A stretch of DNA of 64,000 nucleotides from Atopsyche davidsoni. Its lineage: Eukaryota > Arthropoda > Insecta > Trichoptera > Hydrobiosidae. The translations under genes were made by a program, and so were the position numbers. Below, piece after piece: positions 13,601 through 26,963 of the stretch. Under the pieces are notes generated by a model, which saw only the letters and a program-made list of their open reading frames with translations, was not told the DNA's origin and did no database searches. The first letter of the stretch is position 1, and each line of letters opens with the position of its first letter. The stretch spans positions 9,176,001 through 9,240,000 of the forward strand of contig JAILWY010000012.1 of assembly GCA_022113835.1 (NCBI GenBank), given 5' to 3'.

Positions 13601-15454
13601 GGCTAACTTTTTTCTGGAACCTGATCCGATGAACTCTTTACCGTTAACCTGTAAATTTGTATTTTTAAATTGAACATTTAAATAGCAGATTAGGAGTACT
13701 TTACAAACTTATTTTCATGAAATAAATAATAAATTACTGTGCATACCTCTACTGAGATGGTGAAGGATGAACAATGAACAGGGCCATCTTGGGACACTAC
13801 GCGGTATACCAAGTTGCGACATATCTTATTAAGAATTGCAACTGGGCTACTTTGGGGTTGATTTGAGATATCCACTCCAATATCATCAACTGTCATGCGA
13901 GGTTTCTTTTGATTTTGAATTATATCTAAGAAAAAAAGTACTAGTTACTTGTTCAAAAAGAATATTATAAGTACAAACATAGTAAAATAAACATTTAGGT
14001 TGAACATAATTACCAGCATCAGGTGAATGAGGATGCTTTAGAGATTTAAATATTGGTGTGTTATTTTCGGATATGGTGGTATCATTTGATTTACATTCTG
14101 TATTGTAATCAGATTCATTTTCAACAGCATAACAATTTGACTTCTGTGAAAGCAAAAAAAGCAAATAAATGTATACTTATCTATTTATCAATTGAAAAAT
14201 ACTAAAATTTTGGATTTTAATTAAATAAAAGTATTTACCATTTCACACCTAGCACCACCTAAAAAAATTTTAAAAGGTGAGAAAATAAAATATAATATAA
14301 AATAATCGATTCCTTACTACGTCATTTCAATATAAAAAAAAAAAATTAATGGGCCCCATTTTGCACAGAAGGCTAAAGATTATATTTAATTAAAAAATAT
14401 TAGTTTTAAAGTTTTATCTTATCTTGTCATCATAGAAATTTGATAAGTAATGACAAACAAATGCTACATCAATTCTTCAACCACTGAGTCAAGGAATTAT
14501 AAAATTATTCAAATATTTTTATTTTCACTGCATACTTGAAATGATTTAATAAAAAACTTCCGTAAATTTAAAAAAAAAATCTCAAAATTGCCAATAATTT
14601 TTATTATTAAATCGCACTGAAACGATAAACAAATATCTTAGGGCATTGATGTCAGTAAACATAGTAATACGTTTTAGGTGCACTATGCAGAAACCAAGTA
14701 AAGTTTCTTATACTTATTTTAAAATCTAGGAAACATAGTTACATAGAGTTACTTTTAGGTAGTTTTGTTTCTTCGAGCATCATATTACGCAAGTATAAAC
14801 ATTTCGATGAGAAGGCTTCGGATGCAGGAAGCACCAAAAACCAATTTATCAAAAATACCAGCTAATGGGCTCATTACAACTTTTTACATTTTATTTACTT
14901 GTGTGATTATCGAGTACAGACATAGATATAGTGAAAATAATTTTTAGTTTTATCTCAGTATTTTGTGTTGTTGCTATTATTGCAAGTTGAATTTGCCATC
15001 AAACTGTTACTGTGTTATTTATTGCTAATTTTGAATTATTCAACTTGTTTTTTTCTGAAAGAGCTATTATTTATTTATTTAAGATCACCGATAGATTTGA
15101 GAAATCATGTCCTAAAATTAATCATTGTAACCGGAATTTTTTTACAGAAGGCAATGTGTAGTATCTGATTATTGGTAATAAATTAATCAAAGCTAAAACT
15201 GCCAAAATAAATAAAAATTTGAAATTTATACTTCTGTTATTGTATTTCTGTTATTAAGAATATTCGCAATATTATATTTAAATATATCCATATTTAACAG
15301 GTTTTTGTATGTACCAAAATTTGGGTAGAAAAATAAAATAATGAGAAAACGCGTGTGCAGGTAAGATAAAAGTATCCATAGATCAATGCAATGATTTTAA
15401 AACGATTTGCTTACCGAGTGCTATGTCAGCATCCAAAGAATAATCCATCTCCAT
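1643..15454 (-). CDS. Adar: ADAR, double-stranded RNA adenosine deaminase
   Basis: Deaminates adenosine to inosine in double-stranded RNA in the nucleus. Fifteen exons on the minus strand join in phase: 15415..15454, 14239..14258, 14014..14143, 13747..13925, 13489..13648, 12328..12576, 12088..12247, 11722..11833, 11498..11651, 11187..11358, 10999..11098, 10771..10922, 2647..2797, 1890..2105, 1643..1789 (713 aa). Two dsRNA-binding domains lie at about residues 90-151 and 214-282 ([10 protein letters not shown]). The deaminase domain fills residues 310-713, with zinc ligands and catalysis at CHAE (His377, Glu379), APCGD (Cys437) and MSCSDK (Cys501), and the flipping-loop Glu473 in GEGT. It ends in [16 protein letters not shown] and [10 protein letters not shown], as in other insect ADARs. 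Exons 12 and 13 are 8 kb apart with a lipase gene between them, but both borders are canonical and a split Arg codon is restored. Domain layout is like animal ADAR2. Unseen 5' exons or alternative promoters are possible. Confidence 0.95.
2990..3146. mobile_element. 157-bp MITE with long inverted repeats, TA target
   Basis: The arms 2990..3032 and 3102..3144 are reverse complements, with about four mismatches in 43 bp and a 69-bp AT-rich spacer. TA flanks both ends (2988-2989 and 3147-3148), which suits a Tc1/mariner-type non-autonomous element. It lies in ADAR intron 12, about 190 bp upstream of the exon-13 acceptor. Its RNA would fold into a long hairpin. Confidence 0.8.
3149..5730. other. 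ADAR intron between MITE and lipase gene
   Basis: No complete gene is seen. GC-richer patches lie at 3419..3565, 3700..3960 and 4540..4700. The first carries an open minus-strand frame of about 50 codons after a possible acceptor, but with no clear donor or recognisable domain. The lipase promoter should lie in the right part of this stretch; no convincing core element was identified. Confidence 0.4.
5731..10324 (+). CDS. Secreted pancreatic-type neutral lipase, nested in ADAR intron
   Basis: Predicted extracellular acylglycerol or phospholipid hydrolase of the insect pancreatic-lipase family. Eight exons join in phase: 5731..5779, 7191..7302, 7947..8095, 9061..9187, 9511..9722, 9798..9908, 9985..10147, 10261..10324 (328 aa). 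The start gives a short hydrophobic signal peptide ([14 protein letters not shown]). The triad is complete: Ser159 in the nucleophile elbow GHSLG, Asp183 in [11 protein letters not shown], and His258 in CSHW. The family motif [13 protein letters not shown] is present. GLDAA replaces the usual GLDPA. Only the exon 4 acceptor (after 9060) has a weak pyrimidine tract; it is fixed by the phase and by the conserved NIIMV segment. AATAAA at 10466 ends the gene 300 bp before ADAR exon 12. The gene therefore lies wholly inside ADAR intron 12 in antisense orientation. The substrate cannot be read from sequence. Confidence 0.93.
8372..8580 (-). mobile_element. Mariner 3'-end fragment
   Basis: Minus-strand translation of about 8450..8570 gives a mariner transposase C-terminus ([14 protein letters not shown], then [17 protein letters not shown] and a stop), followed by a terminal-repeat-like end near 8372. 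The rest of the element is missing. It differs clearly from the mariner at 21252, so it belongs to another subfamily. It sits in lipase intron 3, which is also ADAR intron 12. Confidence 0.75.
10466..10471 (+). terminator. Polyadenylation signal of the lipase gene
   Basis: AATAAA lies 142 bp after the lipase stop codon. A second AATAAA lies at 10616. Both are upstream, on the other strand, of ADAR exon 12 (10771..10922), so the lipase transcript need not overlap an ADAR exon. Confidence 0.55.
13135..13290. mobile_element. piggyBac-type MITE flanked by TTAA
   Basis: The 156-bp element has perfect inverted ends (CCCTTTGCACTC and its complement). TTAA lies on both sides (13131-13134 and 13291-13294), the target site of piggyBac elements. 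It has no coding capacity and lies in ADAR intron 5 (13488 down to 12577). Confidence 0.85.
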
Positions 15455-16077
15455 ATTGAAATAATTGTAATTAAAAGAAAATAATTGTAAAACTAGGTTA
15501 TTTTATTTTCAATAAATACCTATTATCACATCGTAATACATTTCAATAGGACGCGTCTTACAAATACTTTTGCAAACAGCATTATTTGAAAGTGACAAAC
15601 TGACAGCAAGCACACACTCGTAATCACTATGCCACAGAATACAGCAGTACTTACAAACAATATGCTTCCAGATTGTTTATGATTATGTTATTAATTTGGT
15701 AGATTCAATGTAACAGAGTATATTCACGAAATAAAACTTCACTGAAAAATTAAAAAAATCCAACAAACGCATAGTGCAATAAAGTGTGGAAATGCGTGAA
15801 ATTACGTTTATTATAAATATATATTTAATTTTAAAAAAATTATATATATATATATATATCTTTTTTAGTAAAGCAGATTAGAATACTAAACATTGCAAAT
15901 ACTGCAGTTATGCTTTATTTAGAGTAGTAGCCTTGGAATGCTGTTTGATTGTAATAAAAAAACTTGCACTTATCTGATAAGTAGAACAAATGAAACAAGT
16001 TTTGAAGATTTGTTTTTAATTTAATTTCAATTCTAAAAGGAAAATTGTTAAAATAATACACAATTTTTTTTCTTCAG
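15455..16077. other. ADAR 5' flank and divergent upstream region
   Basis: AT-rich DNA between the ADAR start codon and a decayed coding fragment. It should contain ADAR 5' untranslated sequence and promoter. There is a TA microsatellite at 15841..15860. No convincing core-promoter motif was identified. Confidence 0.5.
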
Positions 16078-16450
16078 AACAGCTAAATTTTTGCACATTA
16101 GATAAAAACATGTTGAAGTCAATAGACAATGATGGTCACCCCATTTTAACCTTTAAGAAGGTTAAAGCTGTGAATGACCAACCGCAGAAGCTGGGTCCTC
16201 AGAATGTAAAAAAACAAATTCTGGAAGAATTGAATAATACTTCGGAAATGAATACTAATAACGATGATTCAAAAGGCCCTGATATGCAGCGAATTCGGGT
16301 GAGACAATGAAATGTGGTTCCAGTGCACTTCTTGTACGCTTTGGGGTCCTGCAGGTTGTACTGGATAGAACTCAGCCTGCAATTATGTGTGCGACATGTG
16401 CTGACAACCATTGCCCACACACTGATCACCATTGTCCACATCGATAGGCA
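16078..16450 (+). pseudogene. Decayed PHD-finger coding fragment
   Basis: A pyrimidine tract and AG at 16076-16077 precede an open frame that continues to 16307 (residues include LDKNMLKSIDNDGHPILTF). Just after it, in a second frame, comes the back half of a PHD zinc finger: MWFQCTSCTLWGPAGCTG, then a stop codon, then YVCDMC. The spacing of W, C-x2-C, W, C and C-x2-C is that of PHD fingers. The zinc-ligand His is replaced by Pro, and one frameshift and one stop break the frame. This fits a dead gene copy or an old transposon open reading frame. The parent gene is not recognised. The first part alone could instead be an exon of an unknown gene, because CGG/GTGAGA at 16298 resembles a donor. 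Confidence 0.4.
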
Positions 16451-16926
16451 ATGGTGATCAAAGTTGTTTTTTTTCTTTAATTATTATAGCTCTTAAATCA
16501 ATATGCCAAAATGATTTAATTTGATCTCAATTGTTAGTTATTAAGTACATTTTACAAAAAGAGTAACTCAATCAATAATCAATCTATAGATATGCTTTTA
16601 TTTTGATTGATTTCAATTAATACAAAAGTGACTCCCGTTAGCTACATCTCCCCTACGTATTACTGATCACTTTAGATAATTGTTTTTTTTTTCTTGTTAA
16701 ATGGATTATTTTATGAGGTCGAATTTTCAACCTATCTGACAACAGATTTTATTTACTATTTTTTAATATCGCGGAAAGTCAAGTTGAAATGTCAAGTTAT
16801 TAGAAAAAGAAGAAGATTGTTTCTGGTTTCAGTCGCTCGCTGCTTTAGTCATATAAGATATGTCATCGGTTCAGTTTGAAGATTGAAACATTATTGTTTT
16901 AGAAACAAACTGCAAATAGAAGAATA
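16451..16926. other. Arp1 upstream region and 5' UTR
   Basis: AT-rich stretch before the Arp1 start codon, with no coding potential of its own. A small palindrome (11-bp arms in GATCACCATTG) overlaps its left edge at about 16425..16460. Confidence 0.45.
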
Positions 16927-20387
<3,461 letters not shown>

Positions 20388-21249
20388 TGTATTGTTGCTT
20401 TGCTTTTTTAATACCTATTCACTGCTAATATTTATAATAAAAAAATATTGCAATCCATCAAAAAGCATATATTTTTATTTGCTAAGTTCAGTTTTTTTTT
20501 AAATGGATATTTAAATATTCTTTGGTGTTTTATGTATACCATTTTGACATATTGAATGAATTAAATTTGTGTAAAATTTATAGATTCATTTTAAGAGAGA
20601 CTTAGAGCTTTATTAATTATTTTGTAATTACAAGAGCAGCTTGTATTAAAAATTTATACAATATATATAGCATTACCAGTACACAAGTCTTTCAAATCGC
20701 TCGATCTTACATTTAATTTTTTAAATTGAAATTAAGTTCATTTAACCCAATTTAAATTATTTTTATAAAGAAAATTAAAATGATTTCAATAATCAAAAAT
20801 AATATAGAATAGTCAGTTACTTAGGTATTTTTATATTCGTGCATTAGATTTTAAAGCATGAAAGGCATTTAACAGAGGTTATAAAACTGAAAAAGTAATG
20901 AATAATGATTAAATTGAAAAAAAAAAAAAGCTATAATTATTGTCTCTTCCATCTGCAGTCGTTGTTGCACAGTAAATAAAAATTATTTTCAATAAGTATG
21001 GTTTTAACGCTTTTTAAGCTATGCACATTTTAGATAAGAGTTTCTGTTTAAATAACGCTTTCAGGAATTGCAAAAGAAGAAATAATTTATTGAAGTAATT
21101 TTTATTGACAAATAATATTGAAGTTGTGATTTCTTTATTTTTTATGTTACTATTTATGTAATATTTTTTAAGTAAAATTAATTTGTATACATCAATGTTT
21201 TTTATATCCATCTGAGTTTTTATTTATTTTATTACATACACACAGTACT
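20388..21249. other. Arp1 3' UTR and AT-rich spacer
   Basis: AATAAA at 20436..20441, 49 bp after the Arp1 stop, is the likely polyadenylation signal. The rest, up to the mariner insertion, is AT-rich with no gene seen. Confidence 0.6.
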
Positions 21250-21251
21250 TA

Positions 21252-22520
21252 CGAGGGCGGTCCGATAACTACTTAGCCTCACCGCCCGATGGGGCTAGTA
21301 TCGCAAGAGAGATTTACTATCGTGTAGTACATTCTCGTAGATGGCTACTGTCTAAATTTCAGCCGAATCAGACTCGTAGTTTTGTTTTGACTGCGTGTTT
21401 TAGAAAAATGGAAAAAGAGCAATATCGGTCGGTGATTCGATTCTTGTTTTTGGAAGGAAAATCGCGCAGCGAAATCAAAGAGCGCTTAGATGCTGTGTAC
21501 GGTGACTCTTCTCCTTGGATGGCGACTGTCAAAATTTGGATTAACGAGTTTCAACGTGGTCGCACGTCGGTTTTTGATGAGCCACGCCCAGGTGCCTCGA
21601 AAATGGCTACCACGGAGGATAACATGATAAAAATCCACGATCTAGTATTGGCAGACCGCCGATTGAAGGTGCGCGAGATAGCTGAAACAGTAGGCATCTC
21701 AAAAGACCGCGTGGGTCATATCTTGCATGAAATTTTGGGCATGAGAAAGCTGTCGGCGCGATGGGTGCCGCGTTTGCTCACTCCGGACAGCAAGCGCAAC
21801 CGTGAGACCACTTCGGAGCAGTGTTTGACGCTGTTTAAGCGCAATCCGAAGGAGTTTCTGCGTCGTTTCGTGACCGTCAACAAAACATGGATCCACTGGT
21901 ACACACTAGAGACCAAGGAACCGTCGAAACAGTGGACTTCACCTGGCGAACGTGCTCCGAAGAAGGCGAAGACTGTCCTATCGGCCGGAAAGGTGATGAC
22001 CACCGTTTTCTGGGATTCATAAGGTGTGATTTACTTTGACTACCTAGAGAAGGGCAAAACGGTCACAGGGCTTTACTATGCCGAATTATTGGACCGATTC
22101 GACGTCGAATTGCAGAAAAAACGGCCCCATTTGGCGAAGAAAAAAGTTCTCTTCCACCATGACAACGCGCCGGCTCACACCTCTGCCGTCGCCACGGCCA
22201 AATTGGTTGAATTGCACTACGAACTGCTCCCCCATCCATCGTATTCTCCAGATTTGGCCCCGTACAGTTTTTTTTTGTTTCCAAACTTGAAAAAGTCACT
22301 CGCCGGGCAGAAATTTAAGTCGAATGAGGAAGTCATCGCCGCCACGGAGGCCTGCTTTGCAGACCTCGAGAAAACATATTTTTCAGATGGGTTAAAGAAA
22401 TTGGAGCATCGCTGGGTCAATTGTATCAAGCTAAAAGGAGACTATTGAGAAATAAATCGCCACTTTTCCAAAAGTTTACGTTTTTCTTTTGTAGGCTATG
22501 TACTTATCGGACCGCCCTCG
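21252..22520 (+). mobile_element. Full-length mariner element
   Basis: The 1269-bp element has inverted ends of about 28 bp (CGAGGGCGGTCCGATAA at the left, its complement at the right). TA flanks both sides (21250-21251 and 22521-22522), the target duplication of Tc1/mariner. It carries one transposase frame that is no longer active. It sits between the convergent 3' ends of Arp1 and the aldo-keto reductase gene. Confidence 0.95.
21408..22448 (+). pseudogene. Inactive mariner transposase
   Basis: A DDD transposase of about 345 codons that once cut and pasted the surrounding element. The start MEKEQYRSVIRFLFLEGK is typical; an upstream in-frame ATG at 21387 is less likely. Paired helix-turn-helix regions fill residues 1-110. 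The frame is continuous except for one in-frame stop at 22020..22022, after FWDS, where the family usually has Gln. Two of three catalytic Asp are lost: the usual VDETW reads VNKTW, and the position before YFLFPNLKK is Ser (APYSFFLF). Only the middle Asp, in HHDNAPAH, remains. The ends are intact, so the element could only move with a transposase from elsewhere. Confidence 0.92.
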
Positions 22521-22522
22521 TA

Positions 22523-22715
22523 GATAACAAATAAATGTTATATTTTAAGTAATATGTTGGTCTAGTAAAAGATAAGTAATTAAGTGCTGTATTTATTTAT
22601 TTAGAAAAGTAATAGAGCAATATAATTTTTATATTTGTACATAGCTAACTATAACGATATATTTAGTTATGTATGTGAATAACAAATGGATTGATTTCAC
22701 CATATAAGCGGCAGT
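22523..22715 (-). other. 3' UTR of aldo-keto reductase gene
   Basis: AT-rich sequence after the reductase stop codon, read on the minus strand. Overlapping AATAAA signals on the minus strand at about 22588..22600 would end the transcript just before the mariner. Confidence 0.5.
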
Positions 22716-25700
22716 TTAAAATTCATCATTCTCAAATGGATGGTATTTATGGCCTAGACCTCTGTAAAAAGTAAAAAAATATATATTAAAAAATGCACTA
22801 CACAGATGAAGCAGATTGAGAATTTGGGTATAATTTATTTTGTACCTAATTTAGCTTTGAAGATGTAATATATATTCATAAAATTTTTCATTTTAATAAG
22901 ATATGTCCATAGGATATAAAAGATTATTTAATATATTGCTAGTTTGATCTTTGGTATACTGTACACTGCTGGTATATATAATTTTATTTCATTATAAATT
23001 ATATTTTATTTTGAGCTCAATCAAGAAAATTTACAGATAAATTTTTAATACATAGTAAAAACAGTGCAGTGTGGAGAGATGACTGCAGGGGTTTTGTATG
23101 CCAAATTTATTGTAATGTGATATACTTACCCAGTCATAGGCACCACCCGTCCATTGCAATCAAAAGAATTGATATGTTGTATATCCTCTGATGATAACTT
23201 GAAATCAAATACATCCATGTTCTGCTGAATACGAGACTTTGTCACCGATTTCGGGATGACAATATTTTGCCGATCAATTTGATATCTATAGTAAAAAAGG
23301 TTTCTTATGGATAAAACTACTCGCTTCTTCTATTTATTTTTAATTTTAGCTGTTGAAATTGTTAAGGTTTACAACTATCAAATAATTTTTAAAAATGTAT
23401 GCTGATTGACAAGTCTATTTAAAACATTTGTCCCATAGAATGGTTTGTACATGTCAGTGTTTAGGCGCCTATCACCAAAGAGAGCCTCTAAGGCTTGCCT
23501 GAACCTCTGCATGGTTTTAAGATTGAATATTTTACTTTTCAAACAATGGGATATCATGTTATTTTAATTTTAATTTTATTTTTTCCACATTTAAAGAATT
23601 TGAGTAGTTTTTAGTTATTTATACAATTTTTATAAAAAATCTAATTTTTGAAAATATACTTAGTTACCTTATCAGTATTTGAGCAGGAGACTTCTTGTAT
23701 TTTTCAGCAATAGCTTTCAGTTTAACATCATCGAGCAACTGTGGATCTTCAGGTTTAGCCCAAGGTCTGTCAGGAGAGCCCAAAGGGCTGTATGCAGTGA
23801 CAAGAATGTTATTTTCCGCGCAAACTTTTGCAAGTTTCGATTGGTTCAAGTAAGGATGACATTCAACCTATAACAATGAGCTCAAGTTTATGTTTTGATC
23901 TCTCTAATAAAATTAAGAAGACCATGCCACCTATAAAAATCATCTTTAGAAAGTCTGTAAAGATAGATTTTGTATAACTATAAGTAAAGATACAATGAAT
24001 TACAAAATATTTAATGTACAGTGTGAATATATTGTTCTTTAAGACCTTTCTCAGATTAATTGTCTGTAGGTGCCTGACATTCACTTACTTGGTTCGTCAC
24101 AGGTAAGATTTTTGCAGTTGCTATTAATCGCTTCATTTGTCCTGCATTGAAATTAGAGATACCAATGCTGCGTACAAGACCAGCATTCACCAGGTTTTCC
24201 ATTGCTTTCCAAGTATCCACAAAATCAACTTCAGAAAACTGAATTTTACCATCGACAGCCGGAAATAGATCACCATCTTCCTGAAATTAAAAAAAATCTA
24301 ATTCTATTAAATATTTTTGAGATATTGAAATGAAAATAACTTTTTTTTCAAGAGATGTCATCATCTATAATCGAATAGAATATCATATTACCTTGTAAGC
24401 AAATGGCCAATGAATAAGGTAAAGATCCAGATACTCAAGTCCAAGATCTTCCAGTGTTTTGCGACATGCCTTCTCTACTAAGTCTGGGCGATGGAAAGTG
24501 TTCCACAGCTTAGAAGTGATGAAAAGCTCTTTTCTTTGAACAAAATGTATTTATTATCTTGAAAAAGTGATCATATTTGCATGTTTGGTGCTTCATAAAA
24601 AAATTAAAGAATATAAATATATATATATACACCGTGCTCATAGAGCGGCTGGTTTAGACTTGTCTGTGAGTGTTTTATGTACATATTTATTACTGATTGT
24701 TACACATTAACTGGAAAAATTGGAAATAATTAGGGACATTTTTGGTACGTAAATACATATGTATGTATGTACAAATAATTTTTTTTTAATGTGTATTTTT
24801 TTATTAAACTTATTTTAATATTGATTATACGAATTGAGGACAATAACAAACGGAGAATGCCAATGAGTCAAATGATTATCCAAGAAAAAGTTTTAAGTAT
24901 TTTCGAAAATTTTAAGAATGGAGATACCGATGAATCTGCTGAAGATGTTACATTCCAAGCAAGCCGAGGATGGTTTGAAAAATTTAAAAATAGATTTGAT
25001 ATAGCTAGCGCCGATGAGGCCGCATTTAAGGAATATCCCAAAATTTTAAAGGGAATTATTGAAAGAGGTGGTTATAAACCTGAACAAGTGTTTAACGTAG
25101 ACGAAACAAGGCTTTATTGGAAGCGAATGCCTGATCGCACCTACATTTCAAAAACCGAAAAATCTGCGAAAAATCTCTAAAGAACGATTAACTTTGCTAC
25201 TTGGTGCAAATTCCGCGGGTGATTTTAAGCTAAAACCACTTTTAATATATTTGTCCGAAAATCCGAGGCCTCTTAAACGACTAAATAAAAATCAATTACC
25301 AGTCATATGGAAATCCAACAAGAAAGCTTGGATGACTAAAGCTACTTTTGAGGATTGGTTCAAAAATCACTTTTGTACAGAAGTGAAAAAATATTTGCGA
25401 GACAATAACTTATCCAACAAGGTTTTGCTAATTTTGGATAATGCACCAGGGTATCCTACTAATTTACCCGAGCTATCTAAAGATGTCATGATTGAGTACC
25501 TTCCGAAAAATACAACAGCTCAGATCCAATCAATGGATCAGGGTGCAATAGCCACTTTTAAGGCATATTACCTAAGCCGAACTTTCCGACAACTTATAAG
25601 GGAAACCGATGGTAAAGCTTCAATTAAAACATTTTGGAAAAACTATAACATCAAGGATGCTGTTGACAGCATCAGTGAATCATGGAAGGAATTAAAGTTA

Positions 25701-26963
25701 ACAACAATTAACCATGTTTGGAAAAAAATATGGCCAGAATGTGTAAAAAGTGTTACATATTTAACAAATTTGGAACCGATCCCATTGAATTTGTATTAGA
25801 ATAATTGATTCGTTAAACGGCGTTTCGCTTTGCTGACAAGTTTCGTGGAACGTATCTAGGCCGTAAAGCGAGGTATGGGTGTATATATATATATATATAT
25901 GATATACATGTAATCAGTATGTTATTTTATATTTGATAAACCTAGGTATATTATATTGCTATTTACTAGATAAACAGTTACCATATTGCATCCGATAAGG
26001 ATGATAAAATACAGACTTTCATACTGGTGTTTATGACATAATTATGGGTCAGAGGTTTTGAAATGATAAAACCACAATTTATTACTATTAATTTTATGTT
26101 CACAAACTATTTGTGTAGTATAGAAGCGGAATTTGTGATTTAATTACTATAATAATTAATAAGAAGTTCAAATGAACCTTAATTTTTATTTATTAAAAGA
26201 TGTATTTACTCATAGCCTTGGGATAAATATTCAAACTAGAGTGAGTTCATAATTACAATTTTAATTATTATTATTTTTACATTTTACACAACAGACAAGT
26301 AGCACTGATGTGTTTTCAAGTTGTCAATCGTTTTTATTACTATAACGTTTCTTCAGATTCTCTGAAAAAATTGAGCTTCGCTTAATTTGTCGGGTTGTGA
26401 TAATGTTTATTGAAAAGGTTGATTTGTATATTTTAGAGTTGTACCTGATAAATAGTATAATAACCAGATAAGTCTATAATTATAAAATAATACACATAAC
26501 ATTTATATTTATAAGAATGTATAAAATGTATATAGATTTGGAGTGATGGATTATTGAAAAAAAAAAAAAAAAAACAGTAGACAGAATATAATACATGTGG
26601 ATAATACAAACAAAATCTAGAATGTGCTGAAGAAATAATAATTAAATGAAAAATACAAACCTTGCCACTGCTCCTTGTTTCACTTTGGTCTTAATCGCTT
26701 CTCCCACCTCGTGCTCGTTGCCGTACACATGAGCACAATCGACATGCCGGTAACCGGCATCTATAGCATCTTCTACAGCAGCTCTAACCTCACCGGGCTT
26801 AGACTAAAATAGGCAAAATAAACAATACTAGTATTATTAGCTAATAATAATAAAATAACGAAACTGTCTCGCTAAATTGAGTACTCACTTTCCACGTTCC
26901 CAAGCCAAGGATCGGTATCTCATTGCCGTTATGAAATTTAAGAGTGGGTACGGTAGATGCCAT
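22716..26963 (-). CDS. Aldo-keto reductase, AKR1-like
   Basis: NADPH-dependent cytosolic reductase of aldehydes and ketones. Seven exons join in phase on the minus strand: 26889..26963, 26661..26803, 24392..24533, 24089..24280, 23668..23867, 23130..23285, 22716..22761 (317 aa, normal for the family). The catalytic tetrad is complete: Asp47 (YRHVDCA), Tyr52 (VYGNE), Lys81 (ITSKLWN) and His114 (LIHWP). Cofactor contacts [25 protein letters not shown] and [11 protein letters not shown] are present in order. The second intron is 2.1 kb because it took in a Tigger transposon on the other strand; the splice sites around it are intact. The exact substrate cannot be assigned. It is convergent with Arp1 and on the same strand as neuroguidin. 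Confidence 0.95.
24640..25880 (+). mobile_element. Tigger/pogo element remnant in reductase intron
   Basis: A DNA-transposon remnant bounded on each side by TA microsatellite (about 24620 and 25880..25900). Clear terminal inverted repeats were not found; the two edges share only a weak TACACC-like start. The body encodes a broken CENP-B-like transposase. It is antisense to the host gene. Confidence 0.75.
24857..25799 (+). pseudogene. Broken Tigger (pogo) transposase
   Basis: A DDE-type transposase related to the vertebrate Tigger/JRK/CENP-B group. The frame enters in the middle of the second DNA-binding helix-turn-helix ([18 protein letters not shown]); the N-terminal half is gone. All three catalytic Asp regions are still readable: [25 protein letters not shown] and [14 protein letters not shown]. 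There is a short internal deletion after FKNRF. A further deletion or frameshift near 25165..25185 moves the reading frame so that the part from [17 protein letters not shown] onward lies in another frame. It ends at a stop at 25797..25799. Not functional as it stands. Confidence 0.92.
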
